64,000 nt of DNA from Daphnia carinata. Its lineage: Eukaryota > Arthropoda > Branchiopoda > Diplostraca > Daphniidae. The translations under genes were made by a program, and so were the position numbers. The notes beneath the pieces are model-generated. The model did no database searches. It saw nothing but the letters and a program-made list of their open reading frames with translations, and was not told the DNA's origin. The stretch is from positions 2,542,001 through 2,606,000 of the forward strand of contig NC_081340.1 in assembly GCF_022539665.2 (NCBI RefSeq), in the 5' to 3' direction. Positions 23,323 to 36,658 of the stretch are shown piece after piece; positions within the stretch are counted from its first letter, which is position 1, and each line of letters starts with the position of its first letter.

Positions 23323-24485
23323 CTAGTAGGTTGGATAGGCGCTGCCAACGTACGTCTTGCCATTGTATTGCAGCGTGTAGGTCTGGTAAGCGTACGGTGT
23401 GCCATCCGCGCCCAGGAGTGGGCACTTGGCATTCGGCCTGGCCAGGAAACAAACGGTAGCAACAGCCAATTCAATTTCAGGACTGCCAGAAACGGAGATG
23501 GAGCTGATGGACTTGTAGAGGCCATCCCAGCTCATCGGCATTTCAATAACGGAGCTCTGTTTCAATTCAAAAGGACAAATGTAACACTATTTTAATAACG
23601 TAGATCTTGGGAAATAAACTCATACCACTCCGATATCGATTTTCTTCATGTAGCCCAGGTAGTTCATCTTTCCAGCTTGTTCGTCCCTGTAAAATTTGAT
23701 CCATCCGTGGTAACCAGAAATGCTGTTGCCGTCCTTTTCGCCCAAAAAGATGTGCTCCAGACCGGAGGATCCTTCGATGCCGCCGCCGCGGTTGTACTGG
23801 CCGAGCCAAATTTGGCGCAAGTACTCTTTGAAGACAGCAATGTCAGCATTGGCCAAACCTGGTATATAGAAATTTTTTTGTTTGAAATGTTCCAATTTTT
23901 GCAAAAATAAAGCTAAATGTAGTGTACCTTTAGATACCAGGAACTGATGAGCTTGTTGCATGACACTCGTGCTCAAAATTGCATCAAGGAAAGCATTATC
24001 TTCTGCCGTTTCTCCTGGTGTAATGACTTCCGTCACTTTACAATTCTCGTCGTAATTGTCGAAGAGCGCCAAAAGAGTGCTGATTGTTGGCCCGGAAAAG
24101 GCGTCGGCTGGAACACTTGAAAACAACCTACGAATGGTATTTAAAGAAATAAGTTGACAATTCTTTATGACATTACGGATGTGACGTGCTTACGGCATTG
24201 GAGCCCTGTCTGTCGTACTGCCGGATGTGGTGGTCGATTGCATATTAAGAACGATACCTCGAACAGCATTGACATCATCGATGTGAAGCTGCTGAGAAAG
24301 AGCCTGTAGCTCGGCGTCAGTTACAGTTGCCCTTTCAACTATTATTTTCAAAATGAAATTAATTTTTTCTACTTTCTGTAATTTACAAAAAAAATAAGGG
24401 AAAACAAGTTAGGTCATTTACCAGCATTGGCCTCGACCTGCAGAACAGTGACGATGCAAACGGTAAGGAAAACCAGGAGCTTCAT
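23323..24485 (-). CDS. EndoU-family endoribonuclease, SMB-less tandem paralogue
   Basis: Five minus-strand exons: 24422-24485, 24194-24338, 23928-24127, 23626-23858 and 23323-23556, in phase, 291 residues. A signal peptide (about 1-20, MKLLVFLTVCIVTVLQVEA) leads directly into the EndoU domain with no SMB module. Catalytic motifs SSGLEHIFLGE (His172) and GYHGWIKFY (His187) are intact. Exon lengths after the first are almost identical to the other copy (200, 233 and 234 bp match exactly), so the two genes arose by tandem duplication. The protein should be secreted and active as a uridylate-specific RNase by family knowledge. Separate promoters are likely because about 750 bp lie between the genes. 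Confidence 0.92.
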
Positions 24486-25916
24486 GGTGAGTTTGACTTG
24501 TAATTCACCCTTAAACAGGATCTTGTGAAATGAACCTTGGGCCTGCCGCTTCATTTATAGCAGCGTTACCAGCTGAGTTAAAAGCACCTGTCCATACCAA
24601 TTCTACAGAGATGTTTCATAGTGAAAATGCCAGGCCATGTGACCTCGTTTAGAGTACATATCTGTTTAGGACTCTGACACCGGTCCAACGTGTGGTGAAA
24701 TGTTATTACAGTTGAACAGGTGAATGTGGTTTTATTGTTGTTGTCATGCGGTTTACAAACATTTTTACCTATCCGTATTCCAATCGCGACTCTGGATTTT
24801 AAGCGTGTTCCATTTATGTCTGTTACTATGCTTACTATCCTTAAGCGTGACACAAAACTTTAAAATACTTGAAGCTTTATTAAGTTGGATTAAAAGAATG
24901 TGACTTTGGGATCATAAATCACAGGATAAACATGAAATTGTATATGATTGTGTATACGAATTTCAAGTGTATGGTCATAGTCCAGCCAAACAGCCAACTG
25001 CTTGCAACTAGCCACCTTCGGACAGAAACCTGCAGTGTGATACCTCTAACTGTAATTCGTTGGAAGGGGAACAGAGGAGGAGAGTTCTCGTTGTCGCACT
25101 TAAATAACATGTTTCTTTAATTTCGGGATCTGAATGTATTGCCTTGGAATCGTGAGCATTAGAAAGTAAATGGAACAGTGCGTTTTTAAATCGTGTTTTG
25201 TTAACGTTTAACTAATACCACCCAAGTTAATTTATGTAATATGGATGGGAAAAAAAAATTGCGTGCACAAGCTTAGAACTCGTTGTAAAATGTTCACTAT
25301 CATTAGACCTTCCATTAGAAGTGGCAGAAACTTTTAGCAGTTGTGACAGATGCAATCTCGTTGAAAAATGTCTACTTTTTTTTAGACCTTACATGCTGGT
25401 ATTTCACAATAAATATCCCTGCCTTAGGTTAAGGGCATGGGGAAAAATGATAAAATTGTACTTATTTTGGTGAAATTCTCTGATAAACGTTTGATCAAGA
25501 AAGTTCGTCTAACATGTCTGCAATTAGCTTTTTAAAAATCTGTGTTCGAAATTTATTGGGGCGGGATATGTTTTACTTTGTAGTGTGCTAATGGAATGGG
25601 TGATGGGTCTTTAACGGCTGTTTGGTGTTTGAAATGCATGAAGAAGAAACACTTAGAAAACGAAATACGCCAGAAAACGCACATACTTGCAATAGCAGTA
25701 ACAATAATTTTCCGAAACATTCACTAGATAAACGAGAATTTTACTTGGGACGATTTATTCTATGAAATGAGATTATTTGAATAACCGCCATGTGAAATTT
25801 TAATCGATACATTCTCAACAATAGTGAAATCGATTACCGATACTTAGTTCCGTCGTCAATCCACAAAGCCGCCATTACGAGTCGAAAGCTCTGCACGTCT
25901 TGTTGAAAGCTCCATC
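24486..25916. other. Intergenic, promoter regions only
   Basis: No supported coding exon. The left side is upstream of the second EndoU gene on the minus strand and the right side upstream of the COX7A-like gene. Confidence 0.4.
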
Positions 25917-26486
25917 ATGAACACCATTCAGGTAACCAATATTCTTCTATTAGCCATTTTCAATTTCTAATTTTTATCATAATTTTCTTTACGAAGCGTA
26001 TTGCAACAATTTCGCGCATGACTGGCGCCCGTCAAATGAGCACGGCCAAACTCACACCCGAGCTGGCTAAGATCAGAGCGAAACAAGAGTTTTTCCAGGT
26101 ATAAAATCTTTTGATTCGTTTCATTTCTAGAGACCTCTTAAGTATTTTGATCAATTAAATTATGCATTTATCATTAAGTGTGTTCATCTCAATCATATTT
26201 GAATGGATACTCATCACATTTGCTTTTCAATGAACACTATCATGGTCATGTAAGAAAATTGTATTGAATGAATTGTTCTTGTCAAGGATGATGTTCTGTA
26301 TCAAAATAACTATTTCTATTAACTATTTCTTTTTAAAATAAATTTCAGCTTGCTGATGGTAATTTGGTTCACGAAAAAACCAGCACTGATCGTATCCTAT
26401 TCTATTTGACCTCAGCCCTTGTCACCGTCAGCATGGGGATGACGTTGAAGTTCTACTACGACTTCTCTTTCCCCAAGAAAGGCTAA
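25917..26486 (+). CDS. COX7A: Cytochrome c oxidase subunit 7A, mitochondrial
   Basis: Three exons, 25917-25931, 25997-26098 and 26349-26486, give 84 residues. The N-terminus (IQRIATISRMTGARQMST) is a mitochondrial targeting sequence. The mature part has KLTPELAKIRAKQEFFQ, then LADGNLVHEKTSTDRILFYL, followed by one transmembrane helix, the layout of COX7A (usual length about 80-90). It is a small structural subunit of complex IV at the dimer interface. The first exon encodes only five residues, with a GTAACC donor. AATAAA at 26543-26548 lies 57 bp after the stop. The ALG12 gene is convergent; its stop is 126 bp away. Confidence 0.88.
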
Positions 26487-26542
26487 ACTATCCAGTCTTC
26501 AACATGTGTATCAGTTAGATTGTATATAGGCTAATAATGAGA

Positions 26543-26548
26543 AATAAA
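26543..26548 (+). terminator. Polyadenylation signal of the COX7A gene
   Basis: AATAAA 57 bp after the COX7A stop codon, in the short convergent interval shared with ALG12. Confidence 0.65.
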
Positions 26549-26611
26549 AGACTGTGAACAGTTTGTGCAGCTGTAATCTGACTAGATGGATACACAACAC
26601 ACATGAAATTT

Positions 26612-28692
26612 TTATTCATCTCTTGAATTTTCAATCAACTCAGGTATGTTTGTTGAATTTTCACTTAATAACACTTCACCACCAAAATGGTTCCTATTGT
26701 CAAATTCAGCTGCTGGAGGTAATGACACATCTGCAGCTTCTACTGAGTGTTTTTTCAAAGTGAAGGAGAAATCTGGTTCCTTTGGTAAGTACTTGTTTTT
26801 CAAAATGAACAGGCACGGCTTGGATTTGATTCTAATTGGCGGAAAATGATTGTAGCTAGAACGGATATGCGAGAAACCTTCGACATATGCTACTATCTCG
26901 TGGGTTTCTGCATACGGTCGTAGATTGTAACCATGTTTACTTTTCGCTTCAACAATCAGATGTGAAAACATTCGTAGCTCCGGACTTCCTGGTTTGAGAT
27001 TCTCCGTTTTATCATACCTAGTTTAATTTAAAAAACGTAGTCATCTTTTTATATCAATGAGGACGTTCAATACTTACATCCAGTTGTTGTGGAGCTGTCC
27101 AAAGCGGGAGATGCCCGTTTGAGCAGCAAGAACATCAATATGAACTGTCACATTTGACTCGCGGCTTTCCATTTTGTGAAGAAGGAAGAGTGCTTCGCCA
27201 CCTGGATAATTTGCACGAGAGACCACGAGCAGGAAGATAGTCAGCACTAAATTGGCTACTAAATGCCCAATAGCTATCAGAGCCAGTAACGTGAACCATT
27301 TGCCTTTCGTTCGGTTTTCCCACCTTTGAAGGATGTAGAATTATAAGTAGTAATTTTTACAAATATGTCTATACTTGCTTACAATCGATTGCAGGCGGCG
27401 GCGGCAGCTATATTCAATAGCGGTATGACGTAAATGATGAATCGCAATTCCTTGTGAGGAAGGAAGGAATAGGCCAGCACAAAGAAAAGCGCTGGTAGTA
27501 CGACGGGCCAAACTCTTCTTTCGAAAAACATGCCCACAGGTAATAGAGCTAAAGATGTGCCCATAGCTCGTGGGATGGCAGAATAAAAGTACCATAAAAA
27601 TGGTGAAGTCTAAATTAGGGTTAACGTTAAGGATTATATCGTATAAAGTTTGAAATGATTTATCTTTTAATTTTGAAAAGGATACACCCCAATCGCCGCT
27701 CTTGTTCAAAACGACATTGTACCAAAGGACTTCGCCCTCTGGCCAAAGGAATCGTTGCCAGAAGAAGGAGTCCACCAACACCGTCAGAAATAGACAGAAA
27801 AGTCCGGATGGCACGGCAATTAACACAGTTCTGGTCACAGAAATTTGTAAAAATCACACAATTATTCAACGAGAATTTGTCCAATATTTTACTTGGATAA
27901 CGAAAGGCGTCTAGTGAACAATTCCCCAAGCAATATCAATCCGAGAAGAATTGCCAATTCGCCGCGAAATATCAATATTGCAGCCGCAGAACAAGCGATA
28001 AATTTTCCATGCTGCTGCCCGAGCCAGTAATAATACGCAAAAAGCACTACGGATTGCAAAATCGGCAATTAGAAGCGGAGTTCCCTTGAAGCAAAACTGG
28101 ATTTATTTATTTATTTTTTTTTACTATAGTACATACCTAAAGGGAGAGCCATAGTGTTTGGCAAAGGACGGCTGAGGTAGAAAAGAAAGTGGAACTGGGA
28201 AACAGTGATGAGCACAAACCAGTCTGCTGTACCCTTGCCTAATGTTCCCTTAATCCTCTTTTGCAATTTTAAGAGTGGCCATAGGACTAAAGCCCCCAAG
28301 GCAAACCTCACTGACATGTCAAATGAATAGTTACATTGCCTCAGAATAAATGTACAAGAAGCATTACCTATATATAACGATACATCCTTAGGAAATTCCA
28401 AGACACGAGACACAGATACAAATGGAGCAGCTATCACTGATACTACTATAGGACCAATAAAGGTCCGTGGGACTACCCCAGGAAACTCCAGATGGTCATA
28501 CTGCCAATTATTCCAACAAGACAAAAAAATGTGAATGGAGAGAAAATGCAATAAGATGTTTTATACCTCTTGGATGTCTGTTTGATGGTAAAGGATGTCA
28601 TGTATGGCTTGAAGATTGAAACTCTCTTCGACTTTGGTGAAAGGACACACAAATAAGTGAACTAAAGAGCAAAGAACCAGTAGCCAATCCAT
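26612..28692 (-). CDS. ALG12: Dol-P-Man:Man7GlcNAc2-PP-Dol alpha-1,6-mannosyltransferase
   Basis: Eight minus-strand exons: 28567-28692, 28368-28500, 28137-28310, 27893-28046, 27686-27830, 27383-27609, 27078-27323 and 26612-27017, in phase, 536 residues (human ALG12 is 488). The N-terminal lumenal motif [19 protein letters not shown] followed by [14 protein letters not shown] is diagnostic of the GT22 family member ALG12. Further blocks are [31 protein letters not shown], then [14 protein letters not shown] and [17 protein letters not shown]. About ten or more hydrophobic segments are expected. The enzyme sits in the ER membrane and adds the eighth mannose to the lipid-linked oligosaccharide for N-glycosylation. 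The hydrophilic C-terminal extension after [19 protein letters not shown] is longer than in vertebrates. Confidence 0.92.
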
Positions 28693-29979
28693 TTTACTTC
28701 TTCTCCTGCAGAACAATTCAAAATATGCACAAATTCTTAGTGGAGTTATGTGTAAAAATAGAGCTTCCTCATGTCTACAGACATGCTGTATCAAAATGCA
28801 AAAAAGGTAATTAAGAATACAGAAAACCGTATTATTAAAATATCTGTAATGAAAGTATTTATTTTATTATATGTACAACAGAAGATAAATTTTAAATAAT
28901 CAATATTAATGTTTTACCATTAAATTTTGATAAAAATCTCATTTAGTTTAATTAGTTCGTCTGAGTGATGGCCATTGTTGCCATAAGTAGTACAGTAGTT
29001 AGTGTGACATGAAATTAGGGGACAATATTTCTTTAGTCACGGAACGCAAAATCAATTTGTTTAAAATCAAACAGAGCAGCAAATGTTATTTTACACTTCG
29101 CGAAGGCAGCGATTACGGTTTATGCTATTGTTTTTTCTTATGGCTTGAAGAGGCAGAAGATAGAATGTAACTCTGTAGTATGCGTGCAATCTAGAAAGCG
29201 CTGATCGGGTAAGATATGGATGCGATAAAATCATAGGCGTTTGCACTTAAACAGTAGTAACTCGCAAACATGATTCCGCACATCCACCTCCTGTAATGCA
29301 TTACTTTTTACCCCAAGCTTGTCGGTTCCTGAATCATTGTGAAATTTTATCATGTTACCTTCACGTGGTCGAAAGCAACCATTTAGATATACAACCTAAG
29401 AAAACAAGTTAGCAGACTTTGCCCAACAACCAACAAGCTTAATCATTCATAGTGGATGCTGTCTAAACATGTTGACAACAACAAAATTTAGTAAACAGAT
29501 TTTTTTCGGGAATTGTGCAACCCTGCAATATTATGGAGAGTCAGACGAATATAAAGAAGGCAAAAGTCATTTCGGTTCCAAGCTGAAAATAATCCTTGAA
29601 AGGCTAGCTACGCCTCTGAGCAATTCGCGTTCAGAAAAAGAATCTTCCGTACACGCGCAAGGAATCCCTGAGGAACAAACGTGATTTCCCTTAATTGTTT
29701 ACATCTCATCGGTAAGGTAAATTTAATACGCCCTTTAGTCCTTGGCCGCTTGCGTCATAACGTTGAAAAAAGCAAACAACAACGTTTTGCCACCGGCGAG
29801 GTTTTGTCTTACGTGCTTGCGGCGGCGTCAGCGTGATGAGTCCTTTCAGTCTTTATTACCCGTCATCCTATTCAATTCTAGCTCAGTTGTGCTTGCCTAG
29901 CAACATAGACAAGACCTCTCCAGTGAAGAGCTGACATTGTTAAAACTTTAAACTTGCATCTGTTAGGTCTACTTTCAAT
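28693..29979. other. Intergenic between divergent ALG12 and pyruvate carboxylase
   Basis: No coding exon is supported. The interval must contain both promoters, since the two genes are transcribed away from each other. The part nearest 29979 is GC-richer and probably includes 5' UTR of the carboxylase. Confidence 0.4.
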
Positions 29980-32900
29980 ATGTTGGGAGCTTGTGTATCC
30001 AGATGGGGCCTTACCGGCTTACCCCTGCGTCTTTTAAACAACAAAAATTGTTGTCCCAGTACTCAACTGTATTTATCTCAAGCAAATTATTCTCCGAACA
30101 AATGCAAAGATGTAGAGTATAAACCCATCAGATCAGTTCTGGTCGCAAATAGAGGTACCAAATTGTGTAGAAAATTGTAGATTTTTAAAAAATGTTAAAT
30201 TCTTTTCTGATACAGGTGAAATTGCTATAAGAGTGTTTCGTGCCTGCAGCGAATTGGGCATACGCTCTGTAGCTATCTATTCAGAGCAAGACAAAATGCA
30301 GGTGCACAGACAAAAGGCAGATGAATCTTACTTGGTTGGCAAAGGTTTGCCTCCTGTTGCCGCCTACTTCTCCATTCCCGAGATTATCCGCGTCGCCAAG
30401 GAAAACCGCGTCGACGCCATCCATCCCGGTTACGGTTTCCTGTCTGAGCGGGCAGACTTTGCCCAAGCTTGTGTCGATAGCGGCATCCGTTTCATCGGCC
30501 CGTCTCCCCGCGTCGTTCACCAGATGGGCGACAAAGTAGCAGCTAGACAAGCTGCCATCGAAGCCAACGTTCCTATTGTCCCTGGAACACCTGGTAATGT
30601 TTCTTTTCAGATTGGCAAGGTCTCCTGCTCGAATTTTACGTTCTCAATCAGGACCAGTGACAACGACTGAGGAAGCGGTTAACTTTTGCCGGGAGTACGG
30701 CCTTCCCGTTATTTTCAAAGCTGCGTACGGGGGCGGTGGCCGCGGTATGCGTGTCGTCCGAAAAATGGAAGAGGTAGAGGAACTTTTCCGACGTGCAACC
30801 TCCGAAGCACTAGCAGCTTTTGGTAATGGTGCCATGTTCATCGAAAAATTTGTCGAGAGACCAAGGCACATTGAAGTGCAAATTCTTGGTGATCGTGCCG
30901 GAAACGTTGTTCATCTTTACGAACGCGATTGCTCCGTCCAACGACGTCATCAAAAGGTGGTAGAAATCGCACCAGCACCCAATCTAAACCAAGACGTTCG
31001 CGATCGCATGACCACCGACGCCGTAAGACTTTGCAATCACGTTGGTTATGAGAATGCCGGCACCGTCGAATTTCTGGTGGATGAAGCAGGACGTCATTAT
31101 TTTATTGAAGTTAACGCCCGTTTGCAGGTATGTGTGGTTATTTCGTTAAACCATTTTTCTATAATTAAGGTTGAATTTTGATTTTCAGGTAGAGCATACG
31201 GTAACTGAAGAAGTGACGGGTATTGACCTTGTCCAACATCAAGTCAAAATTGCCGAAGGCTTAACTCTTCCAGAATTAGGATTGGACCAGAGTAAAATCA
31301 AGATCCAAGGCAGCGCTATTCAATGTCGTATGACGACGGAAGACCCGGCCAAGAATTTCCAGCCGGACACTGGACGCATCGAAGTGTTCCGAAGCGGTGA
31401 AGGCATGGGCATCCGCTTGGACAGCGCCTCGGCTTTTGCCGGGGCCATCATCTCACCCTATTATGATTCGTTGCTCGTCAAAGTCATTGCTCATGCTGGA
31501 AATTTACCTGCGTCAGCCGCCAAAATGGTCCGTGCGTTAAGAGAGTTCCGCGTCCGCGGCGTCAAGACCAACATCCCGTTCCTTCTCAACGTCCTGGAGA
31601 ACCAGAAATTCCTGACGGGCACTTTAGACACCTACTTTATCGACGAGCATCCGGAACTGTTCCAGTTTGTCGCCTCGCAGAACCGGGCCCAGAAATTGCT
31701 CAACTACGTTGGTGACGTCCTCGTCAACGGCCCGCTCACCCCGCTGGGCACGGATCTCAAACCGGCCGATGTAGTCCCGCTAGTGCCGCCAGTTGATTCA
31801 TCCAAAAGACTCACCGGATTCCGTGACATTATTACCGAACAAGGTCCAGAAGCATTCGCAAAGGCCGTCCGCAACCACAAGGGCTTATTGCTGATGGACA
31901 CAACGTTTCGCGATGCCCATCAGTCGCTTCTTGCCACTCGAGTTCGCACACACGATCTCCTTAAAATTTCGCCGTATGTAGCGCAAAATTTCTCATCGCT
32001 TTACAGTCTGGAGAATTGGGGTGGCGCCACGTTTGATGTAGCCATGCGATTCCTTCACGAATGTCCATGGGAACGGTTGGAGGAAATGAGGCGTCTCATG
32101 CCAAATATTCCATTCCAAATGCTATTGCGTGGAGCCAATGCCGTCGGGTATACTAGTTACCCAGATAACGTGGTTTATAAATTCTGCGAACTAGCCGTTC
32201 AGACAGGTAAAGTATTCATGACATTAATACACAAAGTTTAATCTTAATTATTTATCATTGATACAATAGGAATGGATATTTTCCGCGTTTTTGATTCTCT
32301 TAATTACTTGCCTAATATGATGTTGGGCATTGATGCTGTTGGCAAGGCCGGTGGTGTTGTTGAAGCGGCAATTTCTTATTCCGGTGATATCTCCGATCCG
32401 TCTCGAACCAAGTATACCCTACCCTATTACCTGGATCTTGCCGACGAGCTGGTCAAGGCTGGAACGCACGTTTTGAGCATCAAGGATATGGCCGGCCTGT
32501 TGAAACCGAGAGCGGCCTCGATTCTCATCGACGGCATCCGCCAGCGCCATCCAGACGTGCCCATTCACGTCCACACTCACGACACGTCCGGCGCTGGAGT
32601 CGCTTCCATGTTGGCGGCCGCTCAGGCCGGCGCTGATGTTGTCGACGTTGCCGTCGATTCCATGTCGGGTATGACGTCCCAGCCGTCTATGGGCGCCATT
32701 GTGGCCAGTCTTCAAGGCTCTGAGCTGGACACGGGCATCTCTCTCGAGTCCGTCAGCGACTATTCGGCCTATTGGGAGCAGGCGCGGACATTGTACGCTC
32801 CGTTCGAGTGTTGCGTCACGATGAAATCTGGCAATGCCGACGTCTACCTCAACGAGATTCCAGGCGGCCAGTACACGAACCTCCAGTTCCAGGCGTATTC

Positions 32901-33936
32901 CCTCGGACTGGGCAACCAGTTTGAGGCCGTCAAGAAAGCTTACAGGGAGGCTAACCTCCTTTTGGGAGACATAATCAAAGTGACGCCGTCTAGCAAGACG
33001 GTCGGCGATCTTGCCCAGTTTATGGTGCAGAACAAGTTGTCTGGACAGGACGTTTTGGACCGGGCCGAAGAGCTGAGCTTCCCCAAATCAGTCGTCGAGT
33101 TCATGCAGGGCTATCTGGGCATTCCGCATGGAGGTTTCCCGGAACCATTTCGCACTCGAGTTCTTAAGGGAATGAAGAAAGTAGAGGGTCGCCCTGGAGC
33201 CACAATGGCTCCTTTAGATCTCGACAAGCTCAAGGCTGACTTGATCGAAGTTCATGGCAACCAGGTATGTTGTGTCCTTGATATATACTTATCATTTGAA
33301 ACTAATTACACCTGAAATTGTTGACAGATTCGTGATGTTGACGTCATGTCAGCTGCAATGTATCCTTCGGTTTGTAAAGACTACCTTGAGTTCCGCTCAA
33401 AATATGGTCCAGTGGACAAGTTCGCCACCCGTATCTTCTTAACCGGTCCTAAAGTAGGCGAAGAATTTGAAGTAACAATCGAGAAGGGCAAAACGTTACA
33501 CATCAAGACTCTAGCAATGGCCGAAGACCTTACTAGGACTGGCGATCGTGAAGTTTTCTTTGAGCTCAACGGTCAGTTGAGGTCCGTCTTCATCCGCGAT
33601 AACACTGCTGCCAAAGAGTTGCATATCCATCCAAAAGCGGAAAAGGGCGTTAAAGGCTCGGTTGGAGCCCCTATGCCTGGCACTGTGATCGATCTCAGAG
33701 TGAAAGTGGGTGATAAAGTAGAAAAGGGACAGCCATTGGTCGTTCTTTCAGCCATGAAAATGGAAATGGTCGTCCAATCCCCTTGCACAGGTACTTTGGA
33801 ATTTTTTACCGGCCCCGTAATGAAAACCTGAATTAATCGCGTTCTATTTGTAGGAACCGTGAAATCGGTGGCCATCACCAAAGATATGAAACTTGAAGGT
33901 GACGACTTGCTCTTGAGCATCGAAGAATCCAAGTGA
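29980..33936 (+). CDS. PC: Pyruvate carboxylase, mitochondrial
   Basis: Seven exons: 29980-30154, 30216-30593, 30652-31127, 31189-32206, 32270-33264, 33328-33790 and 33854-33936; introns are only 58-63 bp. The protein is 1195 residues (human 1178). A leader of about 45 residues targets mitochondria. The biotin carboxylase part begins at [20 protein letters not shown] and includes the ATP-grasp loop [10 protein letters not shown]. The carboxyltransferase part starts at [20 protein letters not shown]. The biotinyl domain at the C-terminus carries AMKMEM with the biotinylated lysine near residue 1157. The enzyme converts pyruvate, bicarbonate and ATP to oxaloacetate, for anaplerosis and gluconeogenesis. 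All expected domains are complete with no breaks. Confidence 0.97.
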
Positions 33937-34547
33937 AAATGAAAAACCACTTTCACTCCGTCGAAACCAAATATTGCCACGTTGTTTTCTTCAGTAGTCA
34001 TCAATGACGTAGCCTTTCAGTGTTGTTTTTTTTTGGAAGGTGAAGGGCATCGAGTGGCTCATAATCATTTTATTGGGGCAGTTGTGTGTTGTGTTTTTCC
34101 TTCATTGTCTTTGTTGAAAAATTATTTGAATTGCTTGTTCTCTCTATCAAGCCGTTCGGCCCGTGGACGCTGCATTGTCTTCCTAAAACTCTGATTCATT
34201 TCACTTTAAAGTTAGCTTAGCCATTACTTTTTGCTTTGCGTTAACTACGTGTTGATTTGGCTATCTCGTTCGGAAATAGCCCTTGTCATTTTGCTACCTA
34301 GCATGTCAATTGTGTTGGGATATGATTCCATTATCGATTTTCTTGATTTGGCTTTGCAAATGACATGTCTATTGTCTTGTTATTCGAAATATAATAGATA
34401 AGTTGTGTTCAGTGCTTGAAACCACTTTACGGTCTCTTGTGTATTGCTTTCCAAATTTTAGTTTAAAAGATCTAATGAATTTCATTATATCTATTCGTTG
34501 TTATTACATGGAACGTCAAATACAGGGATAGCAGCGAATGCGTGCAA
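33937..34547. other. Convergent 3' UTR region
   Basis: About 0.6 kb between the stops of pyruvate carboxylase and the minus-strand nuclease. It carries T-rich sequence without a coding exon and most likely holds both 3' UTRs. Confidence 0.45.
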
Positions 34548-36032
34548 TTAGTTTCTCTGGTAAAAGTATCCATAGATGCCCAGACATGCAAGTGTAACAA
34601 AATCGATCGTATTAATTTTAGTAGCGGCACTGCCGAAAAGTGGGACATTGATGTCTGGTGCATAACTAATAGCCTTGTGCAAATCAGCAGCTGTGCAGCA
34701 AAAAGTGTAACCTTTCTCGATATCTGTCAACGCAGTAATAGCTTCATTCACCCAAGGAACCTGGTCGCAGACGTTAGGACAAATAATATCTTCTTCCTTT
34801 ACTGGATTCAGGTAAGGATTGTTAATGCCGATCACAGCTGTGGCAGTGTTTGAAATTGGGTCGTGAATCAATTTCCAGTAGTATTTTGGAGCTGGAATTA
34901 GACCGTTGTTATTTTGGTCAAATGCTAAATAGATGGGCTGTTGAACATTGTTGACGTCAGCCAAGGTCATGACAGAAAATGTTCCTGTGTAAACTGTCAA
35001 ATCTAGTTGACGGCTAAGTGCTTCATTGCGGATGCCATTTTCTAGGTACCTACGAAAACATACCATTACGTCTATTGGTGCTATATTTGGGAAAATATGG
35101 CGTTGAAATCATGAAAGGTTTAAGTCATACCTCCAGTTCCCACCGTTAAATGTTTGAAATTGAGGCGCCGTGTTCGTAAAAAGGAAGCTCGCATTTTGAC
35201 TTGCAGCATCAATAAAGTCGCTATTAGGTGACATGTGCCCACGAGACAAAAAGTATTGTGAATTTGGCTTAATATACTCTGCAGCCAGTTGCTCGGAACC
35301 CAAGATTTTAGCTATAGTTTTAGTTTGTTGTTTTTGCGTGTAAGCCACACCGACGTTTATCCCGGGAAAGTAGATGTCTTGACTGAAGGACGGACGTTTA
35401 TTATTCTTGTCACCGGCATTGGCCGACCGGCCATAAACAACGTTGACAGAATAGTAATTCAATGCTAAATTTTTGTCGTGGCACATGTCGTACAACGGGA
35501 GGAATTTGTTACCAAACTCCCATCCGTTTCGAATCAAAGTACCAGGACCATTTGCACACGATCCTCTTTCAACTAGCACGCCGCGATTTTGTTTTAAACA
35601 TCCTAATTCACCGTAAGACAGTTCGTTTCCATTTTTCAGCTTTAATTTGGAATTGGCCGTACAAGTAGCAGGATTTTGTTGATAACCAGTCCTTTGTAGA
35701 AAATTTCCCATGCCCAAACAGCTGATAGTCACTTGTTCGCCTTCATCCAGATTGATAACCCTTGTTGTGCCTTGCATTACAGGCATTACGATTTTCAAAT
35801 TCGCATCGATTAAATGAGGCGGATATACAGGTGATGTGGTGTCTAGATTAAATTCGCATCCTGGCACAATAGTAAAATTCCTTCAATCCGATTGTAACAG
35901 TCAGAGATAAAGGCTTAAAAGAAAACGTATACCAGTGTTTGCGTTGCGTTGGCAGTGAATGAAGAGAACCTGTGAACAAACCAGAAGAAGCATAGACAAT
36001 TTCAAACGAAAATCTTTTATTGGGAAATTCAT
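34548..36032 (-). CDS. Secreted DNA/RNA non-specific endonuclease
   Basis: Three minus-strand exons, 35933-36032, 35131-35860 and 34548-35049, give 443 residues. The first exon encodes a hydrophobic signal peptide ending near LFIHCQ. An N-terminal arthropod-specific region with several cysteines is followed by the nuclease core: the active-site motif SRGHMSPNSDF with His242 near the middle, then ASFLFTNTAPQFQTFNGGNW and RYLENGIR. This is the beta-beta-alpha metal nuclease family of Serratia nuclease and of crustacean double-strand-preferring nucleases. The first residue of the usual DRGH motif is Ser here, which I believe is common in arthropod members. The protein probably acts in the gut or outside cells to degrade nucleic acids. 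The pyruvate carboxylase gene is convergent. Confidence 0.87.
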
Positions 36033-36658
36033 TTTTTTTTAATTCTTCCACAAACTTTTTCTCTCTTTATTCACCTACTATACCGACCATAATGAAAAGC
36101 CACAAAATTTATCTATATTCATTTTTTCTGCTATCGCTTGATAAAATTTCAGATAACGAATGGACAGGTGTGTGCAACATCACCGTTGGGCGAATACGTC
36201 AAGCAAGTAAAAACAGTACGAAGCAGAGACGCATTTTTTCCGGCACATGGTAAGATAAGACGAATACGTTACCTTATCACATGCACTGTAAGCGTAAGCA
36301 GCATATAAAAAAATGCGTTTCGTTCTAATGCACATTAGTATTTATAGTGAACGGCACAATGACTGTTGCTGAATGGAACTTGTATTATCCAACTTGTTTT
36401 TGTAACAGTAGAACGGCTAACGAGTGCGTAACACTACAATAGTTTCTGAGAAAGTTACCATATCGACTTTTTACTTTAAAGTGAAAGCAAAGCACTGAAA
36501 TGAAAATATTGATTTCAGTACTGATTTATATTTTTGAGCTGGAGCAATGATTATTGAACAGGAAAAAAAATATGAAAAGTCAAATACATTAAAGAGAAAA
36601 CAACAATATTTTTAAAATATCAAATAATGCAAATAAATAGCAACGGAGATTATTAGGA
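36033..36658. other. Short intergenic region
   Basis: Upstream of the nuclease gene and downstream of the metallopeptidase gene, both on the minus strand. Repeated GATAAG and TTATC words occur near 36240-36275. No coding exon or RNA gene is visible. Confidence 0.4.
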
